Assembly (NCBI RefSeq): GCF_030517065.1
Contig: NZ_CP103950.1
Location: 1,612,001-1,676,000 of the forward strand
DNA: 64,000 bases
Source of the DNA: Riemerella columbina
GTDB lineage: Bacteria > Bacteroidota > Bacteroidia > Flavobacteriales > Weeksellaceae
Direction: 5' to 3'
Both the position numbers and the translations under genes were made by a program. The notes under the pieces were generated by a model that worked only from the letters and a program-made list of their open reading frames with translations, was not told the origin of the DNA and searched no databases. Shown one piece after another: positions 27,821-36,442 of this stretch (position 1 is the stretch's first letter; every line of letters begins with the position of its first letter).

Positions 27821-28765
27821 ATGGAAGAACAAAATATTTTGGATTGTGTGATTATCGGCTCTGGTCCTGCAGGCTACACCGCCGCTATATATGCTGCAAG
27901 AGCTGATTTAAAACCTGAACTTTTCACTGGTTTGGAACCTGGCGGACAGCTGACAACCACGACAGAAGTGGAAAATTTCCCTGGCTATCCTAACGGCATC
28001 ACAGGTCCTGAAATGATGATGGACTTGCAAAAACAAGCCGAAAGATTTGACACTAAAATCCACTACGAGATGATTTCATCCGTAGAGTTTTCAAAAGAAG
28101 TGGGTGGCATCCACAAAATATCTACGGGCAGTAGAGAAGTTTTGGCACGCACAGTAATCATTTCCACAGGAGCTACCGCCAAATACTTAGGTCTTGATGA
28201 TGAAAAAAAATATGCAGGTGGCGGCATTTCGGCTTGTGCTACTTGTGATGGTTTCTTCTATAAAGGTAAAGATGTGATTGTGGTAGGCGCTGGAGATACC
28301 GCTGCGGAGGAAGCCACTTACCTCGCTAATATTTGTAATAAAGTAACGATGCTGGTGAGAAAAGACTACTTCCGTGCCTCTAAGGTAATGGAGCAACGCG
28401 TGGAAAAAACGCCTAATATAGAGGTGCTATTTAACCACGAATTGGTCGGCATTAAAGGTGATAACAACTTGGTTGAAAAAGCCGTAGTGCTCAATAATAA
28501 AACCAATGAAACTTCCGAAATTGATGTTCATGGTATTTTTATTGCCATTGGCCATCAACCGAATACCAGCCTTTTCCAAGGGCAGATTGATTTAGATGAA
28601 AATGGCTATATCATCACCCAAGGTAAATCTTCTAAAACCAATCTACCAGGCGTTTTTGCGGCGGGCGATGTTCAGGACCATATTTACAGACAAGCCATTA
28701 CTGCGGCAGGAAGCGGCTGTATGGCTGCCATAGATGCAGAGCGCTATTTGGGCGAACTTAAATAG
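27821..28765 (+). CDS. trxB: Thioredoxin reductase
   Basis: A 314-residue FAD flavoprotein that reduces thioredoxin with NADPH. It has the FAD-binding GxGxxG in VIIGSGPAGYTAA (about residues 10-22), the redox-active pair in SACATCDGFF (Cys139 and Cys142), the NADPH-binding motif VVGAGDTAAEEA and the C-terminal FAD motif GVFAAGDVQD. Length matches the low-molecular-weight bacterial type. It is followed by a very strong hairpin. Confidence 0.97.
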   Translation: MEEQNILDCVIIGSGPAGYTAAIYAARADLKPELFTGLEPGGQLTTTTEVENFPGYPNGITGPEMMMDLQKQAERFDTKIHYEMISSVEFSKEVGGIHKISTGSREVLARTVIISTGATAKYLGLDDEKKYAGGGISACATCDGFFYKGKDVIVVGAGDTAAEEATYLANICNKVTMLVRKDYFRASKVMEQRVEKTPNIEVLFNHELVGIKGDNNLVEKAVVLNNKTNETSEIDVHGIFIAIGHQPNTSLFQGQIDLDENGYIITQGKSSKTNLPGVFAAGDVQDHIYRQAITAAGSGCMAAIDAERYLGELK

Positions 28766-28786
28766 TTTTTATAATGCATATTCTTT

Positions 28787-28829
28787 AAACCAGTCGGCGG
28801 GATTTAAAAATCCCGCCGACTGGTTTTTT
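28787..28829 (+). terminator. Long-stem hairpin terminator after trxB
   Basis: A 19-bp perfect inverted repeat (AAACCAGTCGGCGGGATTT and its complement, two-base centre) is followed by T-rich sequence. The stem is much longer and more GC-rich than the other terminators in the window. Confidence 0.85.
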
Positions 28830-28861
28830 ATTCCATTCTTTATTACTCGCCTTCTTCTTCA

Positions 28862-28904
28862 TCGATAAAAAAAGAAAAAGATACCTCAAAATGAAGTATC
28901 TTTT
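28862..28904 (-). terminator. Terminator of the rpsF-rpsR-rplI operon
   Basis: On the - strand AAAAGATAC and GTATCTTTT flank an inner TCA/TGA pair with one mismatch, then a T-rich tail (T5-C-T7). Confidence 0.82.
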
Positions 28905-28940
28905 CCTACAGTTAAATTTATAAAATTTAAAGCTTATGTT

Positions 28941-29438
28941 TTATTGCTCTGTTTTTGGTGCTTCCTCAGCTTTTGGTGCAACTTCTACAGGAGCATCAGA
29001 TACCACTTCAAATTCGTAATCGTGCTCTACATCTCTATGGAGACGGATTTTAGCCACGAATTTACCAATTCTTTTGATGGTATTTCCTGGGATTTTGATG
29101 TATTTTTTATCTACTTCTACCCCAGCTTTAGCCAATTCTTCAGATAAGTTGGCATTGTTAATAGAACCGAATAATTTATCACCCGTTCCTACTTTTGCAG
29201 CGATAGATACAGCTGTTTTCTTCAACTGCTCTACTACTTTTTGAGCTGCAGCTACTAACTTAGCTTCTTCTTCTTTTCTCGCTTCTAAAGTTTCTGCTAA
29301 AGCGGCTTTGTTTTTAGGCGTAGCCAATACAGCGTAGCCTTGTGGAAGCAAGAAGTTTCTTGCGTATCCTGGTTTTACATCTACAGTATCAAACTCAAGT
29401 CCTAAGTTTTCTACATCTTTTTTTAGAATAATTTCCAT
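28941..29438 (-). CDS. rplI: 50S ribosomal protein L9
   Basis: A 165-residue ribosomal protein of the large subunit. The N-terminal domain (MEIILKKDVENLG through GYARNFLLPQGYAV, residues 1-40) carries the L9 signature, joined by a long charged helix (about 41-75) to the C-terminal domain that ends near residue 148. The last 17 residues (PVEVAPKAEEAPKTEQ region) are an acidic, Ala/Pro-rich extension. It is the third gene of the rpsF-rpsR-rplI operon, with a 135-base gap after rpsR in which I see no gene. Confidence 0.97.
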   Translation of the reverse strand: MEIILKKDVENLGLEFDTVDVKPGYARNFLLPQGYAVLATPKNKAALAETLEARKEEEAKLVAAAQKVVEQLKKTAVSIAAKVGTGDKLFGSINNANLSEELAKAGVEVDKKYIKIPGNTIKRIGKFVAKIRLHRDVEHDYEFEVVSDAPVEVAPKAEEAPKTEQ

Positions 29439-29573
29439 GGGTTGTTGTCCTTTTTTAGGTTTTAGACTGTGGCAATTTTGCCTTTTACTAAAACAGTTAG
29501 AATTTTTTTAATTGAATTCAGCAACTTAATGGCTATGCAATCTGCCCAAGCATATGCTATAGCGATTGCTTTT

Positions 29574-29876
29574 TTATTTTAATAAGTCTGCTACATAAGG
29601 CATTAACGCCAAGTGTCTTGCTCTTTTAATAGCGGCAGATACTTTTCTTTGGTATTTTAAAGAAGTTCCTGTGTATCTTCTTGGTAAAATTTTACCTTGC
29701 TCGTTTACGAACTGAAGAAGGAAGTTAGCATCTTTATAATCTACATATTTAATACCGTATTTTTTAAATCTACAGAATTTTTTGTCAGATTTAGTATTGA
29801 TATCCAATGGAGTTAAGAATTTCACTTCAGACTCTCCACCTTGTGCGGCTTGTTGTGCCATTTCATCTATTGCCAT
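29574..29876 (-). CDS. rpsR: 30S ribosomal protein S18
   Basis: A 100-residue protein of the small-subunit platform, binding 16S rRNA with S6. The conserved core is [36 protein letters not shown] and [14 protein letters not shown]. An N-terminal extension of about 30 residues ([16 protein letters not shown]) makes it longer than the E. coli protein, as is common in Bacteroidota. It lies 27 bases behind rpsF. Confidence 0.97.
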   Translation of the reverse strand: MAIDEMAQQAAQGGESEVKFLTPLDINTKSDKKFCRFKKYGIKYVDYKDANFLLQFVNEQGKILPRRYTGTSLKYQRKVSAAIKRARHLALMPYVADLLK

Positions 29877-29903
29877 AATTGTAATGTTTTTTAGGGTTAA
29901 AAA

Positions 29904-30245
29904 TTAAGCTTTTTGTGATTTTAATTTAGCTCTTCTCTTTTCTGCATACTCTATCGCATGCTTGTCTAATTTAGTGGTTAAATAGCGGATCACTCTTTCA
30001 TCACGCTTAAACGCCAGCTCTAAATCAGCTACCACAGTACCTTCTCCTTTAAACTCTATTAAAGTATAGAATCCGTTCTTTTTAAGTTGGATAGGATACG
30101 CTAATTTTTTTAGTCCCCAATTTTCTTTGGCAACAATTTCGCAATTGTGATCTTTTAATAGATCTTCAAATTTTTTCACTGCTTCCTCCACCTGAGCATC
30201 AGACAGAACGGGAGTTAAAATGAAAACAGTTTCGTAATGATTCAT
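29904..30245 (-). CDS. rpsF: 30S ribosomal protein S6
   Basis: A 113-residue ferredoxin-fold protein, partner of S18 on the ribosome platform. It begins [15 protein letters not shown], typical of S6, and has [19 protein letters not shown] in the middle strands and [12 protein letters not shown]. It heads the rpsF-rpsR-rplI operon and has a clear promoter with a 32-base leader, which is short for an autoregulatory S6/S18-binding structure. Confidence 0.97.
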   Translation of the reverse strand: MNHYETVFILTPVLSDAQVEEAVKKFEDLLKDHNCEIVAKENWGLKKLAYPIQLKKNGFYTLIEFKGEGTVVADLELAFKRDERVIRYLTTKLDKHAIEYAEKRRAKLKSQKA

Positions 30246-30277
30246 AATATTGATTTTAAATGTTTAAAATTAAGCCG

Positions 30278-30309
30278 CAAAAATAAGAATTATTTATGAT
30301 ACACACAAA
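30278..30309 (-). promoter_or_regulatory. Flavobacterial promoter of rpsF-rpsR-rplI
   Basis: On the - strand TTTG (30309-30306), 20 bases, then TATTTTTG (30285-30278). It lies within and just before the end of the upstream ClC gene. Confidence 0.75.
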
Positions 30310-30314
30310 CTTTT

Positions 30315-31781
30315 TTAGTCTGGTTTTCTGCTCACATCTGGAAAAGGCGTTTTAGAAGTTTTATTTTTCCCTAAATCCGAAAGATTAAGCTTAGTTTTAG
30401 GGAGGTTCTCGTGGCTGCCATACTGCTGCTCCAACGATTTTAAATAATGGTCTCGCAACTCGTCATAGAGCGATTTTCTGCTCACCAAAAGCGCCGCAAT
30501 AGAAGACACCATCCCAGAGAGCATCAAATAAAATATCAATGAATGGCGGTCGGTCATCTCTAAAACCAAAATAGCCGAGGTAAACGGTGCCCGCGTAATG
30601 CCTGTAAGAAAAGCCACCATACCTGCCAAAATAATCACATTGGTCTCATTTCGAGAAAGATGCATAATATCCGAAAAAAAGGCACCACAGCTCGCCCCTG
30701 CACTGAGCGCTGGCGCAAAAATCCCGCCTGCACCACCACTGGTAAAGGACAATGCAGGTCCCAACATTCTAAATATCGGCATATACCAAGCCTGCTCTTT
30801 TTCATCAGAAAACAGCACACGCTCCATCAGCCCCTTCCCAGAGCCCAAAATACTTTTATCAACGAAAAATGCCATCGTAGCGATGATTAAGGCACTGACC
30901 ACCAAAAATACAACCTGCTGACGGTTATTTTTCAATCCCGCTCTAAAATGGTTGATGGCGAGCATCAGCTTAGAAAGTTTACTGCTCATCAAACCGCAAA
31001 GAAAAGCCACCAAAATCACAGGAAATATAATCCCAATACCGATGCCCTGCGTTTTAGGATACCCTAAATAAAGGTAAGAACCCGCCAAAGTCTGCGCCGT
31101 GAGCCCCGCAATAATCACAGCGGTAAAAAGGGCGGTTTTAAAGTAGTTCATATGCGTTTTGGATAGTTCTTCCACCGCAAAAACAATACCCCCTAATGGC
31201 GTATTAAACGCTGCCGAAAGCCCTGCCGCCGCACCTGTCATAATCATATTTTTAATGGAAATCTTGGGCCACCATTTCGGCAAAATCTGGTTGACAAAAC
31301 GGAACAAAGAGCCCGCAATTTGAATCGTTGGACCTTCTCGACCAATAGCGCCACCACCAATCACCAAAACAATGCTGGACAACACCTTTATCAAAACGAT
31401 TTTAATACTCAACAGATATTTGATTTTTCGGCGTTGCTTAGGATTTGCCAGCGTTACCGAAGCCATCACCTGCGGAATACCGCTCCCCCGAGAATACGGC
31501 GCATAGCGCTCCACCAACCACCACGACAGCACAAAACCCAAAGGCGCAATGATGAAAATCAGCCACGATTGCCAATGGAGAATAGAAAATAAAATGTGTT
31601 CCCCCCACTCAAATAATTTCGCATAAAGCACCGCCACAATCCCCGTTAATAAAGAAGCGAACCAAAATGGAATAGCCTGCAAAAGATTATATTTCAGGCG
31701 TTCATTTTGGATATTATCAAAGGTGTGCTTTAAGCGGAACCGCAGGTAGGAAAACAGTTTTTTCATGGGGTTTTGTATCAA
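30315..31781 (-). CDS. ClC-family chloride channel/transporter
   Basis: A 488-residue membrane protein of the ClC family. The three selectivity-filter motifs are present: GSGIPQV (about residues 99-105), GREGPTIQIAG (about 147-157, containing the gating Glu) and GGAGGIFAPALSAGA (about 355-369). About ten or more hydrophobic segments are seen. No CBS domains follow; the C-terminal 60 residues are a short polar tail. Whether it is a channel or a Cl-/H+ exchanger is not decided by what I can see. An alternative start is the Met five codons downstream (31766). Confidence 0.93.
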   Translation of the reverse strand: MIQNPMKKLFSYLRFRLKHTFDNIQNERLKYNLLQAIPFWFASLLTGIVAVLYAKLFEWGEHILFSILHWQSWLIFIIAPLGFVLSWWLVERYAPYSRGSGIPQVMASVTLANPKQRRKIKYLLSIKIVLIKVLSSIVLVIGGGAIGREGPTIQIAGSLFRFVNQILPKWWPKISIKNMIMTGAAAGLSAAFNTPLGGIVFAVEELSKTHMNYFKTALFTAVIIAGLTAQTLAGSYLYLGYPKTQGIGIGIIFPVILVAFLCGLMSSKLSKLMLAINHFRAGLKNNRQQVVFLVVSALIIATMAFFVDKSILGSGKGLMERVLFSDEKEQAWYMPIFRMLGPALSFTSGGAGGIFAPALSAGASCGAFFSDIMHLSRNETNVIILAGMVAFLTGITRAPFTSAILVLEMTDRHSLIFYLMLSGMVSSIAALLVSRKSLYDELRDHYLKSLEQQYGSHENLPKTKLNLSDLGKNKTSKTPFPDVSRKPD

Positions 31782-31886
31782 CTTTTATCGCATTCTAAAT
31801 ATCGCCTCGCAAATTTATAACTTTTTAACGGATTTTAGGCTTAAAATTAGTTCTAAAAACCGCATCATTTTTACTTATCTTTTCCT

Positions 31887-31894
31887 TATTTTTG
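31887..31894 (+). promoter_or_regulatory. -7 element directly before hemN (leaderless arrangement)
   Basis: TATTTTTG ends four bases (CAAA) before the ATG at 31899, so transcription would begin at or next to the start codon. A clear TTTG at -33 is lacking. Confidence 0.55.
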
Positions 31895-31898
31895 CAAA

Positions 31899-33254
31899 AT
31901 GAATTCGTTAATTGACAAATACAATATCCCTGGACCGCGCTACACTTCTTACCCTACGGTACCTTATTGGGAGGAAGAAAATTTTTCCTCAGAAGCTTGG
32001 CAAAACACCGTAATCAAAGCGTTTAATGAGTCTACACACGAGGGCATTTCTATCTACATCCACCTGCCGTTTTGTGAGCAACTTTGCACCTTTTGTGCCT
32101 GCCACAAGCGCATTACCAAGCAACATTCCGTGGAATTGCCTTATATAGAATCCGTGATTAAAGAATGGAAACTTTATTTAAAGTTATTCTCCGAAAAACC
32201 GACCATAAAAGAGCTTCATTTGGGCGGCGGCACACCTACTTTTTTCTCGCCAAAGCACCTTAAGGCGCTGATAGAAACCATTCTTTCCGATGCCAACATA
32301 GCTCCGAAGCCAGAATTTTCCTTTGAAGGACACCCCAATAATACCACCAAAGAACACCTGCAAACCCTCTATGATTTAGGTTTTAGAAGGGTCAGTTTTG
32401 GTGTCCAGGATTATGATGAAAAAGTCCAAAAAGCCATCAACCGCATACAGCCTTTTGAGAATGTAGCCCAAGTGACCCAATGGGCGCGAGAAATCGGTTA
32501 CGAGAGCATTTCCCACGATTTGGTTTTCGGTCTTCCCTTTCATACTTGGGAGAAAATGGAACACACCATTAGAAAAACAATGACGCTAAAACCCGACCGT
32601 ATCGCCTTTTATTCCTATGCGCATGTGCCGTGGATCAAGGGCGTAGGACAAAGAGGTTTTGATGAAAACGACCTGCCCAGCGGCGAGGAAAAACGAAAAC
32701 TCTACGAAAATGGCAAACAGCTTTTAGAAGCTTTGGGCTACAAAGAAATCGGAATGGACCATTTTTCCTTGGAGCACGATGAACTCTACCAATCTATGCT
32801 CAACAAGAAAATACACCGTAATTTTATGGGCTATACCTCTGGAAAAACCCAGCTGATGGTCGGTTTAGGGATGAGTGCCATCTCTGACTCTTGGTATGCT
32901 TTTGCACAAAATGAAAAAACGGTGGAAGCCTATCAGCAACGCGTAGAAAACGGCGAAATCCCTGTGTTTAGAGGGCATATCTTAAATGAGGAAGATTTAA
33001 AAATCAGAAAACATATTCTTAATCTGATGTGCCAATTGGAAACCTCTTGGGATGAACAATCCGCGTTTCCAGAACTGCCGCAGACCTTAGAAAAATTGAA
33101 AGAAATGGAGGCTGATGGCTTAGTGGAAATTACTGAACACCACATTAAAATCACAGAAAAAGGGCGCGCTTTCACCCGAAATATCGCGATGTCTTTTGAT
33201 CTCCGAATGTTGAGAAAAGCTCCAGAAACGCGGCTATTTTCTATGACGGTTTAA
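31899..33254 (+). CDS. hemN: Oxygen-independent coproporphyrinogen III dehydrogenase
   Basis: A 451-residue radical-SAM enzyme that converts coproporphyrinogen III to protoporphyrinogen IX without oxygen. The iron-sulfur motif is IHLPFCEQLCTFCACH (Cys 59, 63, 66, 68), including the extra Cys of true HemN enzymes; the second SAM motif is LHLGGGTPTF (about 107-116). The N-terminus MNSLIDKYNIPGPRYTSYP is the usual HemN start, which supports the ATG at 31899 even though a promoter box lies only four bases upstream. It is followed after 12 bases by cinA. HemJ, the next enzyme of the path, is encoded at 49.4 kb. Confidence 0.96.
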   Translation: MNSLIDKYNIPGPRYTSYPTVPYWEEENFSSEAWQNTVIKAFNESTHEGISIYIHLPFCEQLCTFCACHKRITKQHSVELPYIESVIKEWKLYLKLFSEKPTIKELHLGGGTPTFFSPKHLKALIETILSDANIAPKPEFSFEGHPNNTTKEHLQTLYDLGFRRVSFGVQDYDEKVQKAINRIQPFENVAQVTQWAREIGYESISHDLVFGLPFHTWEKMEHTIRKTMTLKPDRIAFYSYAHVPWIKGVGQRGFDENDLPSGEEKRKLYENGKQLLEALGYKEIGMDHFSLEHDELYQSMLNKKIHRNFMGYTSGKTQLMVGLGMSAISDSWYAFAQNEKTVEAYQQRVENGEIPVFRGHILNEEDLKIRKHILNLMCQLETSWDEQSAFPELPQTLEKLKEMEADGLVEITEHHIKITEKGRAFTRNIAMSFDLRMLRKAPETRLFSMTV

Positions 33255-33266
33255 AAGATCACACCA

Positions 33267-34541
33267 ATGAAAACAGCGGTTCTCATCACCATCGGCGATG
33301 AAATTTTATCTGGAAATACCATTGATACCAATTCTAATTTCATCGCCCAAGAGCTTAAAAATATCGGGATAGAAGTGGTTAGAATCTTGACCATTTCTGA
33401 TGATCATCAACAGATTAACCAAGCACTTGACGAGGCTTTTCGCTCAGCACCTTTGGTCATCAGCACTGGCGGTTTGGGTCCTACCAAAGACGACAAAACC
33501 AAAACGGCGGTGGCACATTATTTTAGCGACCATTTGGCGATAGACCCAAGCACTTTGGCACACCTCAAACAGTATTTAACGCGTAGAAATCGGGCGGATT
33601 TATTTGAAATCAACCAAGCCCAAGCCACCGTACCTTCGCGAGCAAAAATTTTTCAAAACGACTATGGTACCGCGCCTTGCTTCTTGATGGAAAATGCCCA
33701 AAAATTGCTCTTCGTGCTCCCTGGCGTACCCTACGAGGTTAAGCCGCTCATCAAAGAAAAAATATTGCCTTACCTCAAAGAGCGATACCAACAGCCTTAC
33801 CTTCTATCGCGAGTGGTTTCCGTGGTGGATTTTCCTGAAAGTTTACTCTCTCAAACCATAGAAAAATGGGAAATGGCATTGCCTCAACACATCAAGCTTT
33901 CTTATCTTCCTATCGGCAATAGGGTCAAACTTAAACTGAGTATCAGCGGCGATGATCAGGCACTTTTGGAACGCCAACTCGACACGGCAATTGAGCAACT
34001 GAAACCCCTCATTGCTGATAAAGTGATTGGCTGGGCAGAAGATGATCTTGTTTCTATTTTAAAACACCTTTTAATCCAAAAGCAACTAAAAATATCTTGT
34101 GCCGAAAGCTGTACTGGCGGCGCTATCGCTAAGCTACTAACCTCTATTTCTGGTAGTTCCGCTTATTTTGAAGGCGGCATTGTGACCTATGCAACCGCAC
34201 AAAAAGTTAAAATTCTCCAAGTGCCCCAAGACTTAATAGACCGCGAAACAGTGGTCTCCGAGCAAGTGGCTACAGCGATGAGCCAAGGCTGTCGCAAATT
34301 ATTTGGCACCGATATCAGTATTGCCACCACAGGCGTAGCGGGCCCCAAAACCGATGCCTATCAAAACCGTATCGGCGAGGTCTATTATACCATCAGCATC
34401 GGTACTTCGGTTTATCCTTATCATCTCTATCTGCCTCATTTAGAAAGAAATGACTTCATTGATTTTGTTGCACAACGCTGCTTGCAATCTTTGGTGGAAG
34501 TGCTGGTGAAAGCGCAAAACTCAACTCAAAACCAAAAATAA
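33267..34541 (+). CDS. cinA: CinA-family protein (NMN amidohydrolase with MoaB-like domain)
   Basis: A 424-residue two-domain protein. The N-terminal COG1058/MoaB-like domain (residues 1-170) has ITIGDEILSGNTIDTNS and STGGLGPTKDDKTK; the C-terminal domain (from about 262) is the nicotinamide-nucleotide amidohydrolase PncC domain with SCAESCTGGAIAKLLTSISGSS and TTGVAGPKT. It recycles NMN to nicotinate mononucleotide in NAD salvage; the first domain can hydrolyse ADP-ribose in related proteins. Probably co-transcribed with hemN. Confidence 0.95.
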   Translation: MKTAVLITIGDEILSGNTIDTNSNFIAQELKNIGIEVVRILTISDDHQQINQALDEAFRSAPLVISTGGLGPTKDDKTKTAVAHYFSDHLAIDPSTLAHLKQYLTRRNRADLFEINQAQATVPSRAKIFQNDYGTAPCFLMENAQKLLFVLPGVPYEVKPLIKEKILPYLKERYQQPYLLSRVVSVVDFPESLLSQTIEKWEMALPQHIKLSYLPIGNRVKLKLSISGDDQALLERQLDTAIEQLKPLIADKVIGWAEDDLVSILKHLLIQKQLKISCAESCTGGAIAKLLTSISGSSAYFEGGIVTYATAQKVKILQVPQDLIDRETVVSEQVATAMSQGCRKLFGTDISIATTGVAGPKTDAYQNRIGEVYYTISIGTSVYPYHLYLPHLERNDFIDFVAQRCLQSLVEVLVKAQNSTQNQK

Positions 34542-34565
34542 CGCCCGAAAATAAAATGCTTTTTA

Positions 34566-34573
34566 TACCTTTG
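34566..34573 (+). promoter_or_regulatory. Probable -7 element of mtnN
   Basis: TACCTTTG lies 27 bases before the ATG at 34601, in the 59-base gap after cinA; no TTTG is seen at -33. Confidence 0.45.
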
Positions 34574-34600
34574 TGCTGAGATTTTTTTAATTCAAATTTA

Positions 34601-35290
34601 ATGAAGATAGCCATTATAGGCGCTATGGAGGTTGAAATAAAGCACCTCCGTGAAGCCTTAGAAAATAGACAAGAAAAGCAAATTCATCAGTTTCAGTTTT
34701 ATACGGGGACTATTGGTCATCACGAGGTGGTGGTCTTACTCTCAGGCGTAGGCAAGGTGAGCGCTGCCGTGAGTACCACGCTACTCATTGACCATTTTGC
34801 ACCAGATTTGGTCATCAACACAGGTACGGCGGGAGGTCTTAGAAATGTTGCCGTAAAAGACATTATATTAGCCACCGGGGTCAAACATCACGATGTGGAT
34901 TTAACCGCTTTTGGCTATCAGTTGGGGCAGCCATCGCAGATGCCACCAGCTTTTATTCCAGATGCTTATTTTCTCGAAAAAGCTCAAGCAATCATCACTC
35001 AGCACCAACTCAGCGCTAACCAAGGGCTTATTGTGAGCGGTGATGCCTTCATCAACCAACCTGAAAAATTTGAGTGGATAAAACAAGCGTTTCCAGAGGC
35101 CAAAGCTGTAGAAATGGAAGCCGCCGCCATCGCTCAAGTTTGCCACCAGATGCGCACGCCATTTATTATTCTGAGAGCCATATCGGACATCGCAGGCGAG
35201 GGCAATGCGGTATCTTTTGAAACCTTTGTAGCCGAGGCTGGCAAGCGCTCTGCGGAAATTAACATCGCGCTGATTAAAAGCTTAGATTAA
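34601..35290 (+). CDS. mtnN: 5'-methylthioadenosine/S-adenosylhomocysteine nucleosidase
   Basis: A 229-residue enzyme that removes adenine from methylthioadenosine and S-adenosylhomocysteine. Hallmarks are the start MKIAIIGAMEVEIKHL with the catalytic Glu near residue 12, VINTGTAGGL (about 72-81), ISGDAFI-like VSGDAFINQP, the substrate motif KAVEMEAAAIAQ (about 170-181) and the catalytic Asp in RAISDIAGEG. Length is normal. Confidence 0.95.
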   Translation: MKIAIIGAMEVEIKHLREALENRQEKQIHQFQFYTGTIGHHEVVVLLSGVGKVSAAVSTTLLIDHFAPDLVINTGTAGGLRNVAVKDIILATGVKHHDVDLTAFGYQLGQPSQMPPAFIPDAYFLEKAQAIITQHQLSANQGLIVSGDAFINQPEKFEWIKQAFPEAKAVEMEAAAIAQVCHQMRTPFIILRAISDIAGEGNAVSFETFVAEAGKRSAEINIALIKSLD

Positions 35291-35335
35291 GAACAAAAAA
35301 AACATCAACCTTAAAAAAATAACGGTATTTAGCCT

Positions 35336-36352
35336 ATGTTTTCAAAAATTATTGTCCACAGAGTGGGGAACAAAATCAACCAAGAAAATTTATTTTTATC
35401 CTCGCAACTCTTAGATTTAGAGGAAGATATGAAGGAAGCGTTAGAAGATTTTTTCCTCAAAAGTTTTAAATCTGAAGAGCAATTTCAGTTTTATAGTGAT
35501 TCCTATTTAACCAATAACCCTGTATATAGCTCTGTATCAGAGATTTTTGAAGATCCTAATAAATTCCAATGGGAGAGTGAGAACATTGCCAAACACCTTT
35601 ATGAAGTGGCTGAAAATCCGCGAGTTCAGTCTGGGGAGTTGTTCATCGTTTACTTTGAAGGCGAGTCTACGGAGGCTGGAAAAATAGATTCCATCGGTAT
35701 TTTTAAAACCGAGAGAAAAGAGCCTTTTTTAAAAATCAACGCTACGGAAGAAGATGATTATCAGATAGAAAAAGATTTTGGCATCGGGCTTTCTAAACTG
35801 GACAAAGGCGCCATCATTTATAATAATAGTAAAGAAACGGGCTACAAAATTGCCGTAGTGGATAACAACAAAAATGGCGATTTATACTATTGGTTTGAGG
35901 ATTTTCTAAAAGTACGCCAGCGCGAAGATGATTATTTCCACACTCAAGAGACCCTTGCCGTTTACAAAGATTACATCACCAAGCAATTGCCTCAAGAGTT
36001 TGAAGTTACCAAAGCTGACCAAGCCGATTTCCTCAATAAATCCATCAACTTTTTTAAAGAAAAAGAAGCCTTTGACTTTGATGAGTTTAGCCAAGAAGTC
36101 CTCCAAGATGAAAATATTGTGGAGAGCTTCGTGAACTATAAGACAGATTATGAGCAAGATACACAGCTGTCTATCGCGGAGAATTTCCCAATCAACCCGT
36201 CGGCGGTTAAGAAACAACAGCGGTATTTTAAAAGCGTGATCAAGCTGGACAAAAATTTCCATATCTATGTGCACGGCGACCGAAAGATGATAGAGACTGG
36301 GCAAGATGAAAAAGGTAAATTCTACCGTCTCTATTTTGAAGAAGAGCAATAA
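35336..36352 (+). CDS. Nucleoid-associated protein (NdpA/YejK family)
   Basis: A 338-residue protein of the 37-kDa nucleoid-associated family (PF04245). It begins KIIVHRVGNKINQENLFLS, then LFIVYFEGESTEAGKIDSIGIFK and KLDKGAIIYNNSKETGYKIAVVDN, which are the family's conserved blocks, ending with a charged KFYRLYFEEE strand. The sequence is rich in Glu, Lys and Phe. E. coli YejK binds the nucleoid; its exact role is unknown. It stands alone behind mtnN by 45 bases. Confidence 0.85.
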   Translation: MFSKIIVHRVGNKINQENLFLSSQLLDLEEDMKEALEDFFLKSFKSEEQFQFYSDSYLTNNPVYSSVSEIFEDPNKFQWESENIAKHLYEVAENPRVQSGELFIVYFEGESTEAGKIDSIGIFKTERKEPFLKINATEEDDYQIEKDFGIGLSKLDKGAIIYNNSKETGYKIAVVDNNKNGDLYYWFEDFLKVRQREDDYFHTQETLAVYKDYITKQLPQEFEVTKADQADFLNKSINFFKEKEAFDFDEFSQEVLQDENIVESFVNYKTDYEQDTQLSIAENFPINPSAVKKQQRYFKSVIKLDKNFHIYVHGDRKMIETGQDEKGKFYRLYFEEEQ

Positions 36353-36366
36353 AAATCCCCAAATCG

Positions 36367-36398
36367 TTTGGTAGAAGGTGCAGATATTTGTAAATTTG
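36367..36398 (+). promoter_or_regulatory. Flavobacterial promoter of mdh
   Basis: TTTG (36367-36370), 20 bases, then TAAATTTG (36391-36398), both exact to the consensus; ATG at 36443. Confidence 0.82.
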
Positions 36399-36442
36399 AC
36401 CATTCACAATTTTAAATTTTAACTCATAAAAAATAAATCAAA

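Noticed and set aside
29439-29573. Structured RNA between rpsR and rplI
   Set aside because: GCAATC/GATTGC and a GCATATGC palindrome could pair, but the helices are short and no known ribosomal leader matches.
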